A stretch of DNA of 64,000 nt, taken from positions 51,979 through 115,978 of the forward strand of contig CAZHGD010000004.1 in NCBI GenBank assembly GCA_964531735.1. The letters are read 5' to 3'. Both the position numbers and the translations under genes were made by a program. The notes below the pieces were generated by a model. It did no database searches and had not been told where the DNA came from. It saw only the letters and a list, made by a program, of their open reading frames with translations. Of this stretch, positions 52,212 to 61,459 are shown one piece after another (position 1 is the stretch's first letter; each line of letters starts with the position of its first letter). Source of the stretch: CAZHGD01 sp964531735 (GTDB lineage Bacteria; Armatimonadota; UBA10988).

Positions 52212-53951
52212 ATGCACTGGCGGGTGTGGTGTGGACGGACACTGCTACTGGCTGGGCTGGGCTGCGGCCCGCTGGCAAGCAACGCTCAGCCGCCGTCGCC
52301 GGCGGCGCTGCGGCAAGTGGCGGCCGACTTCCTGAAGGAGCCGGCCGTGTCCGGCGCCGAGCTGGGTGACCTCGCCGCGGGCACCGGTCAGGACTCGCCG
52401 GACGCCGAGCGACGGGAGTGGCTGGTCTACCGCGTCGGACAGGCCGGCACGGTGGCCGTCCATCGCCGGCTTGGCCGGGTGGTCTCGTACCAGACCGCCG
52501 ACAGCGCCGCCGATGGCGGCTCGCCGCGGACGCCGGACGAGTTGGCCAAGCTGGCTCGGGCGTTCGCCGAACAGCACGCGCCCGAGGTGTTTGCCGGCGG
52601 CGGCGAGGTAGTGGTCGAGGTGAACCGCGGGCCACGGCAGTTGTCGTTCACCTACCAGCGCACGCGGCAGGGCTTCTGGCTGCCGACGCGGGCCGAGGTG
52701 GCCCTGGGTCTCGGCAGTGGCCGGGTGGATCGCTGGCAGGCCGACCTGCGCGACCGGCCACCGACCGCCGAGCGGCTGGTCGGCCTCGACGAGGCCAAGG
52801 CCGCGGTCGCGGGCCAGCTCGCGCTGGAAGGCTACGAGGCCGTCACGCAGTGGCTGCAGGCGCGGGGCGAGTTTGCATCGGTGGACGAGCATGGCCAGCG
52901 CGTCGAGCGGCCGATCTACCGGCTGTTCGCCGAGGTGCAGTCGCTGACGCTGGCCGACCGGCAGCGACTGGGCCGACTGGGCGAGTGGTGGGTCGATGCG
53001 GCTACCGGCGCCATCAAGGTGACCCGGCTCGGGCGCTTCGACGCGCGGCAGTACGCCTGGTACCTGAGCGTCGGTGGCCAGCATGAGGCGCCCTGGCTGA
53101 GGCTGACACCGCGGCTCGATTTCATCGACGGCGGCCCGCTGGTCTCGCCCGATGGGCGCTCGGTGGCCCTTTACACCTCCCGCCCGCGGCCGGGGTGGAG
53201 CCCGCGGCGCCAGTATGTGGTGGTGGTACGGGTGGCCGACGGACGCGCCCGCTGGGCCGGCGCCATGGTCCAGCCGTTCCGCTGCTTCGAGTGGTCGCCG
53301 GACAGTCGCTGGCTGCTGGGCAGTCATCCGCAGGGGCTGATGATCTACGAGCCGGAGAGCGGCCGTAGCCACCTGCTGGGCACCGCGACGGTCGCCGGGT
53401 GGCTGGACGACGGGCGGTTGGCGGTGTTCGGCGCTGGCGGATTGCAAGCCGTGGATCCGCTCGGCGGCAAGCCGCCGGTGCCGCTGCCGGCGTTGCCGGC
53501 GGCCGGCCCGCCGTGGTGCCTGCTGCGTGATCCCCGGGGCGGTCTGTTGGCGACCACGGACAAGCCCACGGTCACGCTCTGGCGCCTGCCGCCGGGCGAC
53601 GGCGCCGTCTGGACCCGAGTAACCGGCGACCTCAACACGGTGGCGATCCGGGCCTGGTCGGCCAAGGCGGTGCTGATGGACCCGCAGTGCCTCGATCTGG
53701 ACAGCGGCGAGCTGACCCATCTGGGCCAGTTGCGCCTCAAATGGCCGGCGGCGCTGCGGCAGATCGGTTCCGAACGGGGCTTCCCCGGCCCACCGTGCGG
53801 TGAGCACCTGGTGATGGCGCACAGCGACCTCACCCGCCCGCGCGCGGAGCCGACGGCGGTGGTGCTCTGGCTGGTCAAGCCCGACGGCACCGTGGTGCGG
53901 CGCCTGACCTCCTACGAGATGGTCATCGAAGAACCAGGAGGCGGACGATGA
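52212..53951 (+). CDS. Secreted protein with a PepSY-like region and a C-terminal TolB-like beta-propeller, paralog 1 of 3
   Basis: 579 aa. The N-terminus (LLLAGLGCGPLASNA) could be a Sec signal or a lipoprotein signal, since LAGLGC resembles a lipobox. Residues about 30-270 look PepSY/YcdB-like: QVAADFLKEPAVSGAEL, then a second half ending WWVDAATGAIKVTRLG. From about 290 a propeller begins with LVSPDGRSVALYTSRPRPGW, and the next blade has FEWSPDSRWLLGSHPQGLMI. GGAGG lies at 52201-52205, and the stop overlaps the next start (ATGA). The two following genes share its layout. Function unknown; PepSY domains often regulate proteases, and propellers bind proteins or periplasmic partners. Confidence 0.78.
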   Translation: MHWRVWCGRTLLLAGLGCGPLASNAQPPSPAALRQVAADFLKEPAVSGAELGDLAAGTGQDSPDAERREWLVYRVGQAGTVAVHRRLGRVVSYQTADSAADGGSPRTPDELAKLARAFAEQHAPEVFAGGGEVVVEVNRGPRQLSFTYQRTRQGFWLPTRAEVALGLGSGRVDRWQADLRDRPPTAERLVGLDEAKAAVAGQLALEGYEAVTQWLQARGEFASVDEHGQRVERPIYRLFAEVQSLTLADRQRLGRLGEWWVDAATGAIKVTRLGRFDARQYAWYLSVGGQHEAPWLRLTPRLDFIDGGPLVSPDGRSVALYTSRPRPGWSPRRQYVVVVRVADGRARWAGAMVQPFRCFEWSPDSRWLLGSHPQGLMIYEPESGRSHLLGTATVAGWLDDGRLAVFGAGGLQAVDPLGGKPPVPLPALPAAGPPWCLLRDPRGGLLATTDKPTVTLWRLPPGDGAVWTRVTGDLNTVAIRAWSAKAVLMDPQCLDLDSGELTHLGQLRLKWPAALRQIGSERGFPGPPCGEHLVMAHSDLTRPRAEPTAVVLWLVKPDGTVVRRLTSYEMVIEEPGGGR

Positions 53952-55717
53952 CGTGGTTGGCCTGGCTGTGGCTGGCCGGCTTGGCGACGCTCGCGCCGCC
54001 GACCGCTCAGGAGCTGCAGGAGGCGGCGCGCCAGTTCCTCACCGATCCGGCCCTGGCGCCGGCCCGCCTCGGCGGCATCCGCTACGGTCCCGATGCCGAC
54101 ACGGGGATCGTCACCTACGCGTTCGGCGGCGACGGCGGCGTCCGGGTGGCGCCGCGCCCGGTGCGCGTCGTGGGCTTACGGTGCCCGCTGCCGCTCGAGC
54201 CGCTGCCGGCCAAGCTGCTCGGCGCCGCCGAGGCCGAGTTGGTGGCGCGTGAGTTCCTGCGCCGCCACCTGCCCGAAGCGCTGGCCGCCGGCGCGGAGGT
54301 GACCGTGCGGACCGCGGCCACGCCCCAGGCTGACTGCACCTGGCGGTTCGTCGCCGAGCGCCGCGAGCGCGGCTTCCTGTTGCCCACGCGCGGCGAGGTG
54401 GGCGTGCGCGTGAGCGACGGCAAGGTGGCCTACTACGAGGCCACGGTGCAACCGGTGACGCTGCCGGCAAGACTCGCCGTCACCGAGGAGGAAGCGCGCC
54501 GGATCGCCCTGAAGCAGTTCGCGCCGGGTTCGCTGCTCGAACCCGAGTGGCTGGAGTCCGCCGCCGTGGTGGTGCGGAGCCCGGAGGCGCGGTGGCGCCC
54601 GGTCTGGGGCCTTTCGGCCTGCTTGCGCACCACGGCGCAGCGTCGCTGGCCGCGGGGCACCCTCTACCGCTGGCACATCGACGCCGAGACCGGCGAACCT
54701 CTGCCGCTCTCCGGCTTCACCGGCTGGACACCCGAGGCCGAGGCGTGGTACCGCCAACACGGCGGCCGTCACCAGTCCGGCCCGGTGGCGCTGCCCTATG
54801 CCGACCAGATGCCGGTGCCGTCACCAGACGGCCAACGTCTGCTGTTCCTGTCCAGCCGCCCGCGTCCCGGCTATCCGGCCTGGCGGGCGCCGGTGACGGC
54901 GCTGTTCGTGGTCGATGTGGACGGCGGCAACTTGCGCTGCCTCGACCGCGAGGCGGTGACCGTGGCCACCTGGTCACCCGACGGCCAGCAGGTGGCCTCG
55001 TGTGGCCCCGGCCACCTGCGGGTGCTCGACCTGGCCACCCGGAAAGTCGTCGAGCCGGTCTTCCCGTTGCGCACCGACCTGCCCAACGCCTCGCCCTGCT
55101 TCAGCCTGGCCTGGCTGGCGGATGGGCGCATCGCGGCCCTGCCGGCCAATCGTCCGCCGGGCATGCCGCCGCTCGTGACCGTCGACCCGCGGCGGCCCGA
55201 GGCCAGCCCGGCACGCCTGCTCGAGCCACCCCGGCGCATGGGGCCGATCCACGCGCTAGCGGTGGATGGGCAGGGGCGGTTGCTGCTGCTCTGCGCCCGC
55301 CAGCGCGAGACGCGCAGTCCGGAGGATGGCAGCAGCCTCTGGGCCATGAACCCGGCCCAGGCCGACCGCGCCCCGCAGGTCCTGGTGCCCTATCTCACCG
55401 GCCGCCGGATGCCGCCGCGCCTGAACCGCCTGGCGGTCCTGACCGAGGTGCTGACCCGGCCCTGGCTGCTCGATCTGAAAGCGGTCGACGCGCAGCCGTG
55501 GGTGGCGCCCGACCTGGGCGAGGACGGCCCGCGCCGCACCGATCGCGACTGGTACGGCGGCGTCTGCTATCTGCCCGATGACGCGACGCAGATCGTGGTT
55601 GCGCCGGCGCCGGCCAAGCCGGGGGAGCCAACGATGCCGGTGCTACAGCGCGTCGTCGCAGACGGGCCGCCGCTGCTGATCACGCGACCGAGCGCTGACG
55701 AAGTGCCCCTGTGGTGA
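53948..55717 (+). CDS. PepSY-like/beta-propeller secreted protein, paralog 2 of 3
   Basis: 589 aa. Signal peptide-like start (WLAWLWLAGLATLAPPTA), then AARQFLTDPALAPARLGG matching the other paralogs. The second PepSY-like unit runs VTEEEARRIALKQFAPGSLL to LYRWHIDAETGEPLPLSG, and the propeller begins MPVPSPDGQRLLFLSSRPRP followed by VVDVDGGNLRCLDREA and TWSPDGQQVAS. It is coupled to its neighbours by overlapping stop/start codons on both sides. No catalytic motif is visible. A role as a surface or periplasmic accessory protein is a guess. Confidence 0.78.
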   Translation: MTWLAWLWLAGLATLAPPTAQELQEAARQFLTDPALAPARLGGIRYGPDADTGIVTYAFGGDGGVRVAPRPVRVVGLRCPLPLEPLPAKLLGAAEAELVAREFLRRHLPEALAAGAEVTVRTAATPQADCTWRFVAERRERGFLLPTRGEVGVRVSDGKVAYYEATVQPVTLPARLAVTEEEARRIALKQFAPGSLLEPEWLESAAVVVRSPEARWRPVWGLSACLRTTAQRRWPRGTLYRWHIDAETGEPLPLSGFTGWTPEAEAWYRQHGGRHQSGPVALPYADQMPVPSPDGQRLLFLSSRPRPGYPAWRAPVTALFVVDVDGGNLRCLDREAVTVATWSPDGQQVASCGPGHLRVLDLATRKVVEPVFPLRTDLPNASPCFSLAWLADGRIAALPANRPPGMPPLVTVDPRRPEASPARLLEPPRRMGPIHALAVDGQGRLLLLCARQRETRSPEDGSSLWAMNPAQADRAPQVLVPYLTGRRMPPRLNRLAVLTEVLTRPWLLDLKAVDAQPWVAPDLGEDGPRRTDRDWYGGVCYLPDDATQIVVAPAPAKPGEPTMPVLQRVVADGPPLLITRPSADEVPLW

Positions 55718-57441
55718 CCGCCGCCAGACTGGCGCTGGTCGCCTGCGGGCTGTGTGGCGTGGCCACCGCTCAGGCGCCGGTGCCACCGACGGCCACGGCG
55801 TTCCTGGCCGACCCGCTCCTGGCGCCGGTGCGCGCCAGCAACCAGGTCTGGCCAACCCGCATCGGCAGCCTCGACGTCTGGGTGATGACACTGCGCGGCG
55901 ACGGCCATCAGAGCGGCCAACTGGTCGTCCACCAGGAGAGCCGCTTGGTCGTCAGCTTCTCGCCGCCGCGACCGGTGGGTCCGCTGCCGGCTACCGAGCA
56001 GACTCAGGCCGAGGCCGAGCCGACGGCGCGAGCGTTCGCCGCGCGCTGGGCACGCGAGGTCTTCGCGCCGGGTGGCGAGGTGTTGGTCGAGCGGTGCGCG
56101 ACCTTGGCGGCGCGCGGCTACTGGTTGTTCCGGTTCCGCCGCGTGGTGCGACAGATCGAGCAACCGCTGTGGGCCCAGGTTGGCGTGCGCGGCTGCGACG
56201 GCACGGTGGCCTTCTGGCGGCGCTCGCCACCGCCGGTGCTGCCCGAGGCCCTGCTGCCCACCCGCACCATCAGCGCGGAGCAGGCGGTGCAGCGGGCCCG
56301 CGAGGTGGCGGCGCGGGACCGGGTTGAGGTCACCGGCTGGCTGCCACCGGTGGCCGAACTGCGGCACAGCGCCGAGGGCGGGCCACGGGTGGTCTGGGTG
56401 GTAGCCGGCGAGTGCCGCCCGCCGGGGCTGTTGCGCGTCGAGGTGGCCGACGGCGACCGCGTGCATAGCGACCTCGCCTGGGACGCGGAGGTCGAGGGCT
56501 GGTACCGCGCGCGCGGCGGCCAGGCGCTGCCGCCGGCGCCGACTGAGCTCCGGTTCGCCGACCAGCGCCCCGTGCCGACGCCCGACGGCCGGCGGGTCCT
56601 GTTCCGGTCCACGCGCTCACGGCCAGGGCATCCGGCCTGGTGCGCATCGCCGCCGGGGCTGTGCATCGTCGACCTGGACGGGCGGAACCTGCGCACGGTG
56701 GTGCCGGCGGCGCACGCCGCTGCGCTGTCGCCCGATGGCGGCTCGGTGGCTTGGTCGCTGGGCCGACAGGTCTTCTGCCGCCGACTCGACGAGCCGACCA
56801 GCCGACTCCTGTGGACCGCGCCGGTGCCGACCGCGTACACCGGCGGGGCCGCCGTGCCGGCGCTGGCCTGGAGTCCCGCCGGCGTGGTGGTCTGGTGTCA
56901 GGACACGCTGCTGCTGCTCGACCCGGTGACGCCCGGGGCGCCGCTGCGCCGCCTGGCCGATCCCCCGCAGCGGGCCGGGCAGTTGCTCGATCTGGGCACC
57001 GACGGGCGCGGCAACGTGGTGATCCTCTGCGCCCACGGCGGGCATGCAGATGGTCCTCACAACACCGACTACAGTCTCTGGCTGCTGGCCACCAGCCGGC
57101 CGGATGCGCTCGTCGAGCAACTGGCGCCGCGATGCGGCTGCGACCGGATGCCGGCGTTCGTCGACGGGCGCGCGGTGTTCAGCGGCGTGCGCGGCGGCCA
57201 GTGGCTGGTCGACACGCGCGTCGGCAGCCTGACCGAGTGGCTCGGGCCGACGGGCACCGGTGACGAACGCCCTTGGGGCCCGACGACCGGCTACACCTCG
57301 CTGATGCCCGACGGCCAGGCGGTGGTGGTGACGCGTCCGGCGGCGAACGAGCGCACCGTGCTGCTCTGGTGGCAGCCCCTGGCCGGCGGCGCGGCCAGAC
57401 CGCTCACCACGGAGAGCGGCGCGGAGGTGCCCCTGCTGTGA
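55711..57441 (+). CDS. PepSY-like/beta-propeller secreted protein, paralog 3 of 3
   Basis: 576 aa starting at GTG 55711 (or GTG 55714) within the end of paralog 2. A signal sequence (LALVACGLCGVATAQA) is followed by ATAFLADPLLAPVRASNQV. The first PepSY-like region is more divergent than in the others. The second ends near LAWDAEVEGWYRARGG, and the propeller has RPVPTPDGRRVLFRSTRSRP, LCIVDLDGRNLRTVV and AALSPDGGSVAWS. Third in a closely coupled operon. The gene ends 41 bases before a run of family B heads. Confidence 0.78.
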   Translation: MVTAARLALVACGLCGVATAQAPVPPTATAFLADPLLAPVRASNQVWPTRIGSLDVWVMTLRGDGHQSGQLVVHQESRLVVSFSPPRPVGPLPATEQTQAEAEPTARAFAARWAREVFAPGGEVLVERCATLAARGYWLFRFRRVVRQIEQPLWAQVGVRGCDGTVAFWRRSPPPVLPEALLPTRTISAEQAVQRAREVAARDRVEVTGWLPPVAELRHSAEGGPRVVWVVAGECRPPGLLRVEVADGDRVHSDLAWDAEVEGWYRARGGQALPPAPTELRFADQRPVPTPDGRRVLFRSTRSRPGHPAWCASPPGLCIVDLDGRNLRTVVPAAHAAALSPDGGSVAWSLGRQVFCRRLDEPTSRLLWTAPVPTAYTGGAAVPALAWSPAGVVVWCQDTLLLLDPVTPGAPLRRLADPPQRAGQLLDLGTDGRGNVVILCAHGGHADGPHNTDYSLWLLATSRPDALVEQLAPRCGCDRMPAFVDGRAVFSGVRGGQWLVDTRVGSLTEWLGPTGTGDERPWGPTTGYTSLMPDGQAVVVTRPAANERTVLLWWQPLAGGAARPLTTESGAEVPLL

Positions 57442-57488
57442 CCGCGGGCGCCTGAACCTTGGGACCAACCGTCCATGGGCGCGCCCTC

Positions 57489-57630
57489 CACTCCATGGGG
57501 ACACACTCTATGGGGCAGCACACTATGGGGACAGTACACTCTATGGGGACAGTATACTTAACTGCGCGAGCACTCCATGGGGACAGGATACTTAACTGCG
57601 CGCAGTTAAGTATCCTGTCCCCATGGAGTG
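57489..57630. repeat. Family B palindrome preceded by five tandem head motifs
   Basis: A perfect 30-bp palindrome without loop (arms 57571-57600 and 57601-57630), inner half GGGGACAGGATACTTAACTG. Upstream, degenerate heads of the CACTCYATGGGGACAG type begin at 57489, 57504, 57521 and 57537; the last of these continues into TATACTTAACTGCGCGAG, and the fifth (57571) is the palindrome's own. No gene was seen in 57442-57672, the gap between two convergent genes. Confidence 0.85.
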
Positions 57631-57672
57631 TGTCGCCACAGAGTGTCCGCCTAGCGTGTCGGCGACGGCGAC

Positions 57673-58635
57673 CTACGGCACTTTGGCGGCGCGGAAGCCG
57701 AGGTACTCGTAACCGCGGGTCGGGTCCTTGAAGCTCCGGTTGCCCGCGCGGACGTCGAAGACGTGCTGCCAGAACGAGCCGCCGCGGATGACCTTGAAGT
57801 CGCCCTTGTCGGGTCCGCTCGGGTCCGTGTCGGGGGAGCTCGCATAGTAGTCGGCCTGGTAGGTGTCCTTGACCCATTCCCAGGCGTTGCCGAGCATATC
57901 GTTCAGGCCCCACGGGTTCGGCTTGTAGCTGCCCACCGGCGCCGTGCCGGCGACACCGTCATCGGTGTCGAAGGCCAGTTGCCATTCGGGGAACGCCTTG
58001 TGGCCGGTCTTGTCCGCCACGTTGGCGTACTTGCCGACCTCCTTCTCGTCGTCACCGAACCACCACTTGCCGGTGGTCCCGGCGCGGCAGGCATACTCCC
58101 ACTGCGCCTCGGTGGGCAGGCTCACGCCGGCCCAGGAGCAGTAGCTGCGCGCGTCGTCCCAGGTGGCCTTCACCACCGGCTGCCTATCGCCGTTGAAGTC
58201 GGCCGGGCCGCGCTTGCCGCTGCTGTGGCGCGCCACCTTCTTGCGGTACTGCCCGTTGGTCACCTCAAAGCGGTACAACCAGAAGCCCTTGGTCAGCTTG
58301 ATCTTGTGGGCCGGCTTCTCATCCTCGAACCAGGCCTTGTCGGCCTCGGTGCCGAGGGCTTCGCGGGCCTTGTCGAAGGCGGCCACCTGCTCGTCCTCGC
58401 TGGTGCCCATCGAGAACTCACCAGCGGGCACCCAGACCAACTCGGCGCCGTCCTTCGGGTTGACCACGAACTTGTCCGGATACGGCTTGCTGTCCTCGCC
58501 CCAGCCGAGCTTGCTGGGTGTCACGCCGGCGGCCAGCGCCGGCCCTTTGCGACCAAAGGCCGAAGTCACCTCGTCCGCGCCGGCCCAGCCGGCCGCCAGA
58601 GACACAACCAGAGCACTCCACAGCAGTCTGCGCAT
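57673..58635 (-). CDS. Secreted SUMF1/FGE-fold protein lacking the formylglycine-forming cysteines
   Basis: 320 aa with a signal peptide (LLWSALVVSLAAGWAGA). The SUMF1 fold is clear: LVWVPAGEFSMGTSEDEQVA, FWLYRFEVTNGQYRK, VSLPTEAQWEYACRAGTTG, PWGLNDMLGNAWEWVKDTY and VIRGGSFWQHVFDVRAGN, then YEYLGFRAAKVP. The cysteine pair that generates formylglycine in true FGE (in a C-H-R-x-x-C-type segment just after the GGSW motif) is absent: the region reads VRAGNRSFKD. It is therefore probably a binding or other enzyme of the family, not a sulfatase activator. It is 5 bases downstream of the chitobiase-repeat gene. Confidence 0.9.
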   Translation of the reverse strand: MRRLLWSALVVSLAAGWAGADEVTSAFGRKGPALAAGVTPSKLGWGEDSKPYPDKFVVNPKDGAELVWVPAGEFSMGTSEDEQVAAFDKAREALGTEADKAWFEDEKPAHKIKLTKGFWLYRFEVTNGQYRKKVARHSSGKRGPADFNGDRQPVVKATWDDARSYCSWAGVSLPTEAQWEYACRAGTTGKWWFGDDEKEVGKYANVADKTGHKAFPEWQLAFDTDDGVAGTAPVGSYKPNPWGLNDMLGNAWEWVKDTYQADYYASSPDTDPSGPDKGDFKVIRGGSFWQHVFDVRAGNRSFKDPTRGYEYLGFRAAKVP

Positions 58636-58640
58636 GGTGG

Positions 58641-60503
58641 TCACTTGCCTTTCAGGGTGTAGCGTTCCTCGGCCTCGTCGCTCATCCACATGCCCTCTTT
58701 GAAAGCGACGGCGCGAATGGTCGTGGTCTTCGTCAGCTTGAGCGGCGACTTGTACTGAGCCGATTGCAGCGTCGGCTTGCTGCCGTCCGTGGTGTAGTAG
58801 ATGGTCGCGTCTTCGGTGCGCGTCTCCATGCGGACGGTGATCTCGTCCTTGAACTCGCGCCCCTCGGGGCTGAGCTTGGGTGTGGCGCAGCGCACCTTCT
58901 CCTTGACGAAGGTGGCCTGGACCACCGGACTCGGCAGCCAGTTCTTCTTGAACACGCGCGCCTTGACCGTGGTGGTCTCGGTCAGCGTCAAGGTCTCCTT
59001 GAACTCCGGCGAGTCCTCGTCCGGCTCCTTGCCGTCGGTGGTGTAGCGGATGGTCGAGCCCAGGAAGTTGACCCAGATCCGCACCTTGATCTCGTTCTTG
59101 AAGGTGGTCGCGCTCGGCTCGATGCGCGGCACCGGCGCGGGCTCGGGCACCAGCTTGTACTCGACCTTGGCCACCTCGCTCGGTTCCCAGCCATCGCAGA
59201 GCGCGATGGCCTGGATAGTGCTGGTCTCGCCGAGGAAGATCTTCTGGCCCTTGGCGTAGATGGGCGAGCCGCGGTGCGGACGCGAGCCGTCGGAGGTGAA
59301 GTGGATGGTGGCCTCCGCCAGGTCGCACTTGATGCCAAACTGCATCCCGCTGCCGTCGAACGTCTTGCCCGAGGCCGGGTCGAAGTACGGCGTCGGCACT
59401 TTCTCCGGGGCCCGGGTGAACACGCCCGTGGCCACCTCGCTGGCTTCCCAGCCGTCCTTGAACGCCTTGGCCTTGATGGTCGTGATGGCCTCGGAGTCCT
59501 TGTCCAGCTCAATCGGCCCCTCGTACTTCTTCGAGGAGGTCGTTGGGGGATCGCCGTTGGTGGTATAGCGAATGGTCGCACCGGCGGTGTCGCAGCTCAG
59601 CTTGATCTTGGTGCTGCGGCGGTAGACCGTCTTGTGCGGCGGGTCGAACTCGGGCGCCTTGACCTGCTGCACCTGCCGGGTGTAGGTCGCTTCCGCCACG
59701 TCGCTGTCGACCATGCCCTCTTTGATGGCGCGCGCCTTGAGCGTGCGCGTCTCCTGCACCACAATGCCGACCCCGGCGTACTTGGTGGAGCTGCGCGTGG
59801 GCTCCTTGCCGTCGTTGGTGAAGTAGATGGTCGCGCCCGCCGTGGCGCACTCGATCTCGACCATCAGCGCACCGGTGAAGGTCTTCGAGCCGGGCTTGAA
59901 CACCGGCTTGGCCACCTCCTCGGCCAGCTTCAGGTACTCGTAGGTGACCGGCTCGCTCGGTTCCCAGTCGCGCTTGAAGGCGCGCACCGTGAGCTTGGTC
60001 TGCTCCTCGATGGTCAGCGAGCCGTCGCACTTCTTCGAGCTCTCCGTCGGCTTGTTGCCGTCGGTGGTGTAGTAGAACGTGACGCCGGGCACCTCGCAGG
60101 TCATCTTGACCTGGAGCTTGTCCTTGAAGATGGTCCGGTTCGCCGGCTCGAGCTTCGCCTTCGGCAGACGCCGCGTGTAGGTCTCCTTGGCGATGTCGCT
60201 GTCCGTCATGCCGTTCTTGTAGGCGCGAGCCTTAATGACGTGCGGCTCGCGAATGGTGAACGTGCCACGGAACTGCGTCGAGCTGGTGCTCGGGTCGCGC
60301 CCATCCGTGGTGTAGCGGATGATGGCGTCCTTGGTCGAGCACTCCATGCTGATGCGCAACTCGCCGTCGAAGATGCGCCCGCTCGGATCGAGCTTCGGTG
60401 TGGCCACCTTGGCCGCGAAGGCGCCGCTACAGCAACTGATCAGCAGCAGCACCGGCAGCCAACGCGACACCCGAATGCTGGCGCGCCGTGAGTGGTCGGT
60501 CAT
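58641..60503 (-). CDS. Secreted protein made of seven chitobiase/beta-hexosaminidase C-terminal-type (CHB_HEX_C) repeats
   Basis: 620 aa. Signal peptide SRWLPVLLLISCCSGAFA, possibly a lipoprotein signal (ISCC). Seven tandem beta-sandwich repeats of ~80 aa share ATIRYTTDGKEP with variants (AIIRYTTDGRDP, VTFYYTTDGNKP, ATIYFTNDGKEP, ATIRYTTNGDPP, ATIHFTSDGSRP, STIRYTTDGKEP, ATIYYTTDGSKP), followed by VKARVFKKNWLPS-like strands. Nothing but repeats is present, with no catalytic domain. Function probably adhesive or polysaccharide binding, with the SUMF1-type protein encoded just downstream in the same operon. Confidence 0.88.
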   Translation of the reverse strand: MTDHSRRASIRVSRWLPVLLLISCCSGAFAAKVATPKLDPSGRIFDGELRISMECSTKDAIIRYTTDGRDPSTSSTQFRGTFTIREPHVIKARAYKNGMTDSDIAKETYTRRLPKAKLEPANRTIFKDKLQVKMTCEVPGVTFYYTTDGNKPTESSKKCDGSLTIEEQTKLTVRAFKRDWEPSEPVTYEYLKLAEEVAKPVFKPGSKTFTGALMVEIECATAGATIYFTNDGKEPTRSSTKYAGVGIVVQETRTLKARAIKEGMVDSDVAEATYTRQVQQVKAPEFDPPHKTVYRRSTKIKLSCDTAGATIRYTTNGDPPTTSSKKYEGPIELDKDSEAITTIKAKAFKDGWEASEVATGVFTRAPEKVPTPYFDPASGKTFDGSGMQFGIKCDLAEATIHFTSDGSRPHRGSPIYAKGQKIFLGETSTIQAIALCDGWEPSEVAKVEYKLVPEPAPVPRIEPSATTFKNEIKVRIWVNFLGSTIRYTTDGKEPDEDSPEFKETLTLTETTTVKARVFKKNWLPSPVVQATFVKEKVRCATPKLSPEGREFKDEITVRMETRTEDATIYYTTDGSKPTLQSAQYKSPLKLTKTTTIRAVAFKEGMWMSDEAEERYTLKGK

Positions 60504-60571
60504 AGAATCTTCTCCCCGGGGCTACAGCGCTCACGCTGCCGCCGCCATACGGCACACTCAATCCACCCGGC

Positions 60572-60610
60572 GCGGACTCCCGCGGTCACCTGGCAAGTGC
60601 GGGAGTCCGC
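60572..60610. repeat. 12-bp inverted repeat between divergent genes
   Basis: GCGGACTCCCGC (60572-60583) is perfectly complementary to GCGGGAGTCCGC (60599-60610), with a 15-base spacer. It lies in the 265-base divergent gap (60504-60768), about 70 bases before the leftward start. It may be an operator, a leader hairpin or another REP-like remnant. No convincing promoter was seen nearby. Confidence 0.5.
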
Positions 60611-60768
60611 AACCTGTCCAGCGGCGGTAGCCCTCCAAGTGTAAGCTATCGGCCACCGCCGCCGCTGCTGAATACCCGGCGTCGTTGGCGGGCGTGGACG
60701 GCCGCGCCCTACGGTCGTGTTACGATGGCGCGGGCGTGGCCTCGGCTGGTGGCGCGCAGGAGTGAGTG

Positions 60769-61437
60769 ATGGTCAAGGGTCTGTGGTGCTGGCCGGCGAT
60801 GGCCTGGTTGGCGGTGGCCGAACCGGTGGCGGCGGCCACCACGTCGTGGCAGTTCACGCCCACCGGTTGGAATCCCGCCGACTTCATCCTGGTGAAGAGC
60901 CCACGCTGGGCTCACCTGGGCCAGTGGGTGCAGCAAGCCGACCACCTGGCGAACGCCGTGCCGGCCGGCGCCACCGGCGAGGAGATGGAGGGCAAACGGG
61001 CGCCCGAGACCTACACCAGCATGGTCTGGCGCCAGAAGGTGACCGGCAACGTGCGCCTGGCCACCACGCTGGCCTTCACCTGGCGCATGGCGCCGCTGCT
61101 GGTGCTCGCCCCGGAGCTGGGCCGCGACGCCGCGGGCCGGCCGGAGTACCGCGAGCACTTCGAGGTCTGCGTGTTCAACGAGGGCGTCAACGTCTGGCAC
61201 CACCGCTATGCCGACGGCCGCCCGTCGTGGCACCTGGCCGCCTATAGTCGGTTCCCGCTAAAGGCCGACACGCGCTACCGCCTGGAAGTGGAGCTGAAGG
61301 GCCAGCGCCTGATCGTCCGTATCGACGGTCACGAGTTCGGCTACCAGGACGAGTCGCTGCCCACCAGCCGCTACGTCGGCCTGACCGGCTGCGAAGGGCT
61401 CAACCGCTTCTACGACTTCAGCGTGACCACGCCGTAG
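60769..61437 (+). CDS. Secreted concanavalin/LamG-like protein
   Basis: 222 aa with a signal peptide (CWPAMAWLAVAEPVAA). The body is a beta-sandwich: WQFTPTGWNPADFILVKSPR, VRLATTLAFTWRMAP, YRLEVELKGQRLIVRIDGHE, and a terminal RFYDFSVTTP. The pattern resembles the 3-keto-disaccharide hydrolase (DUF1080)/LamG folds, but I see no recognised active site, so carbohydrate binding is the more cautious guess. The ATG at 60769 has CAGGAG 5-6 bases upstream. It is alone in its unit and converges with the glycosidase gene over a family B palindrome. Confidence 0.75.
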   Translation: MVKGLWCWPAMAWLAVAEPVAAATTSWQFTPTGWNPADFILVKSPRWAHLGQWVQQADHLANAVPAGATGEEMEGKRAPETYTSMVWRQKVTGNVRLATTLAFTWRMAPLLVLAPELGRDAAGRPEYREHFEVCVFNEGVNVWHHRYADGRPSWHLAAYSRFPLKADTRYRLEVELKGQRLIVRIDGHEFGYQDESLPTSRYVGLTGCEGLNRFYDFSVTTP

Positions 61438-61459
61438 CACCGTTGTGCGCCGTTCTGAA

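Noticed and set aside
57673..58635. True formylglycine-generating enzyme
   Set aside because: The catalytic cysteine segment is missing and no sulfatase is nearby, so only the fold is claimed.
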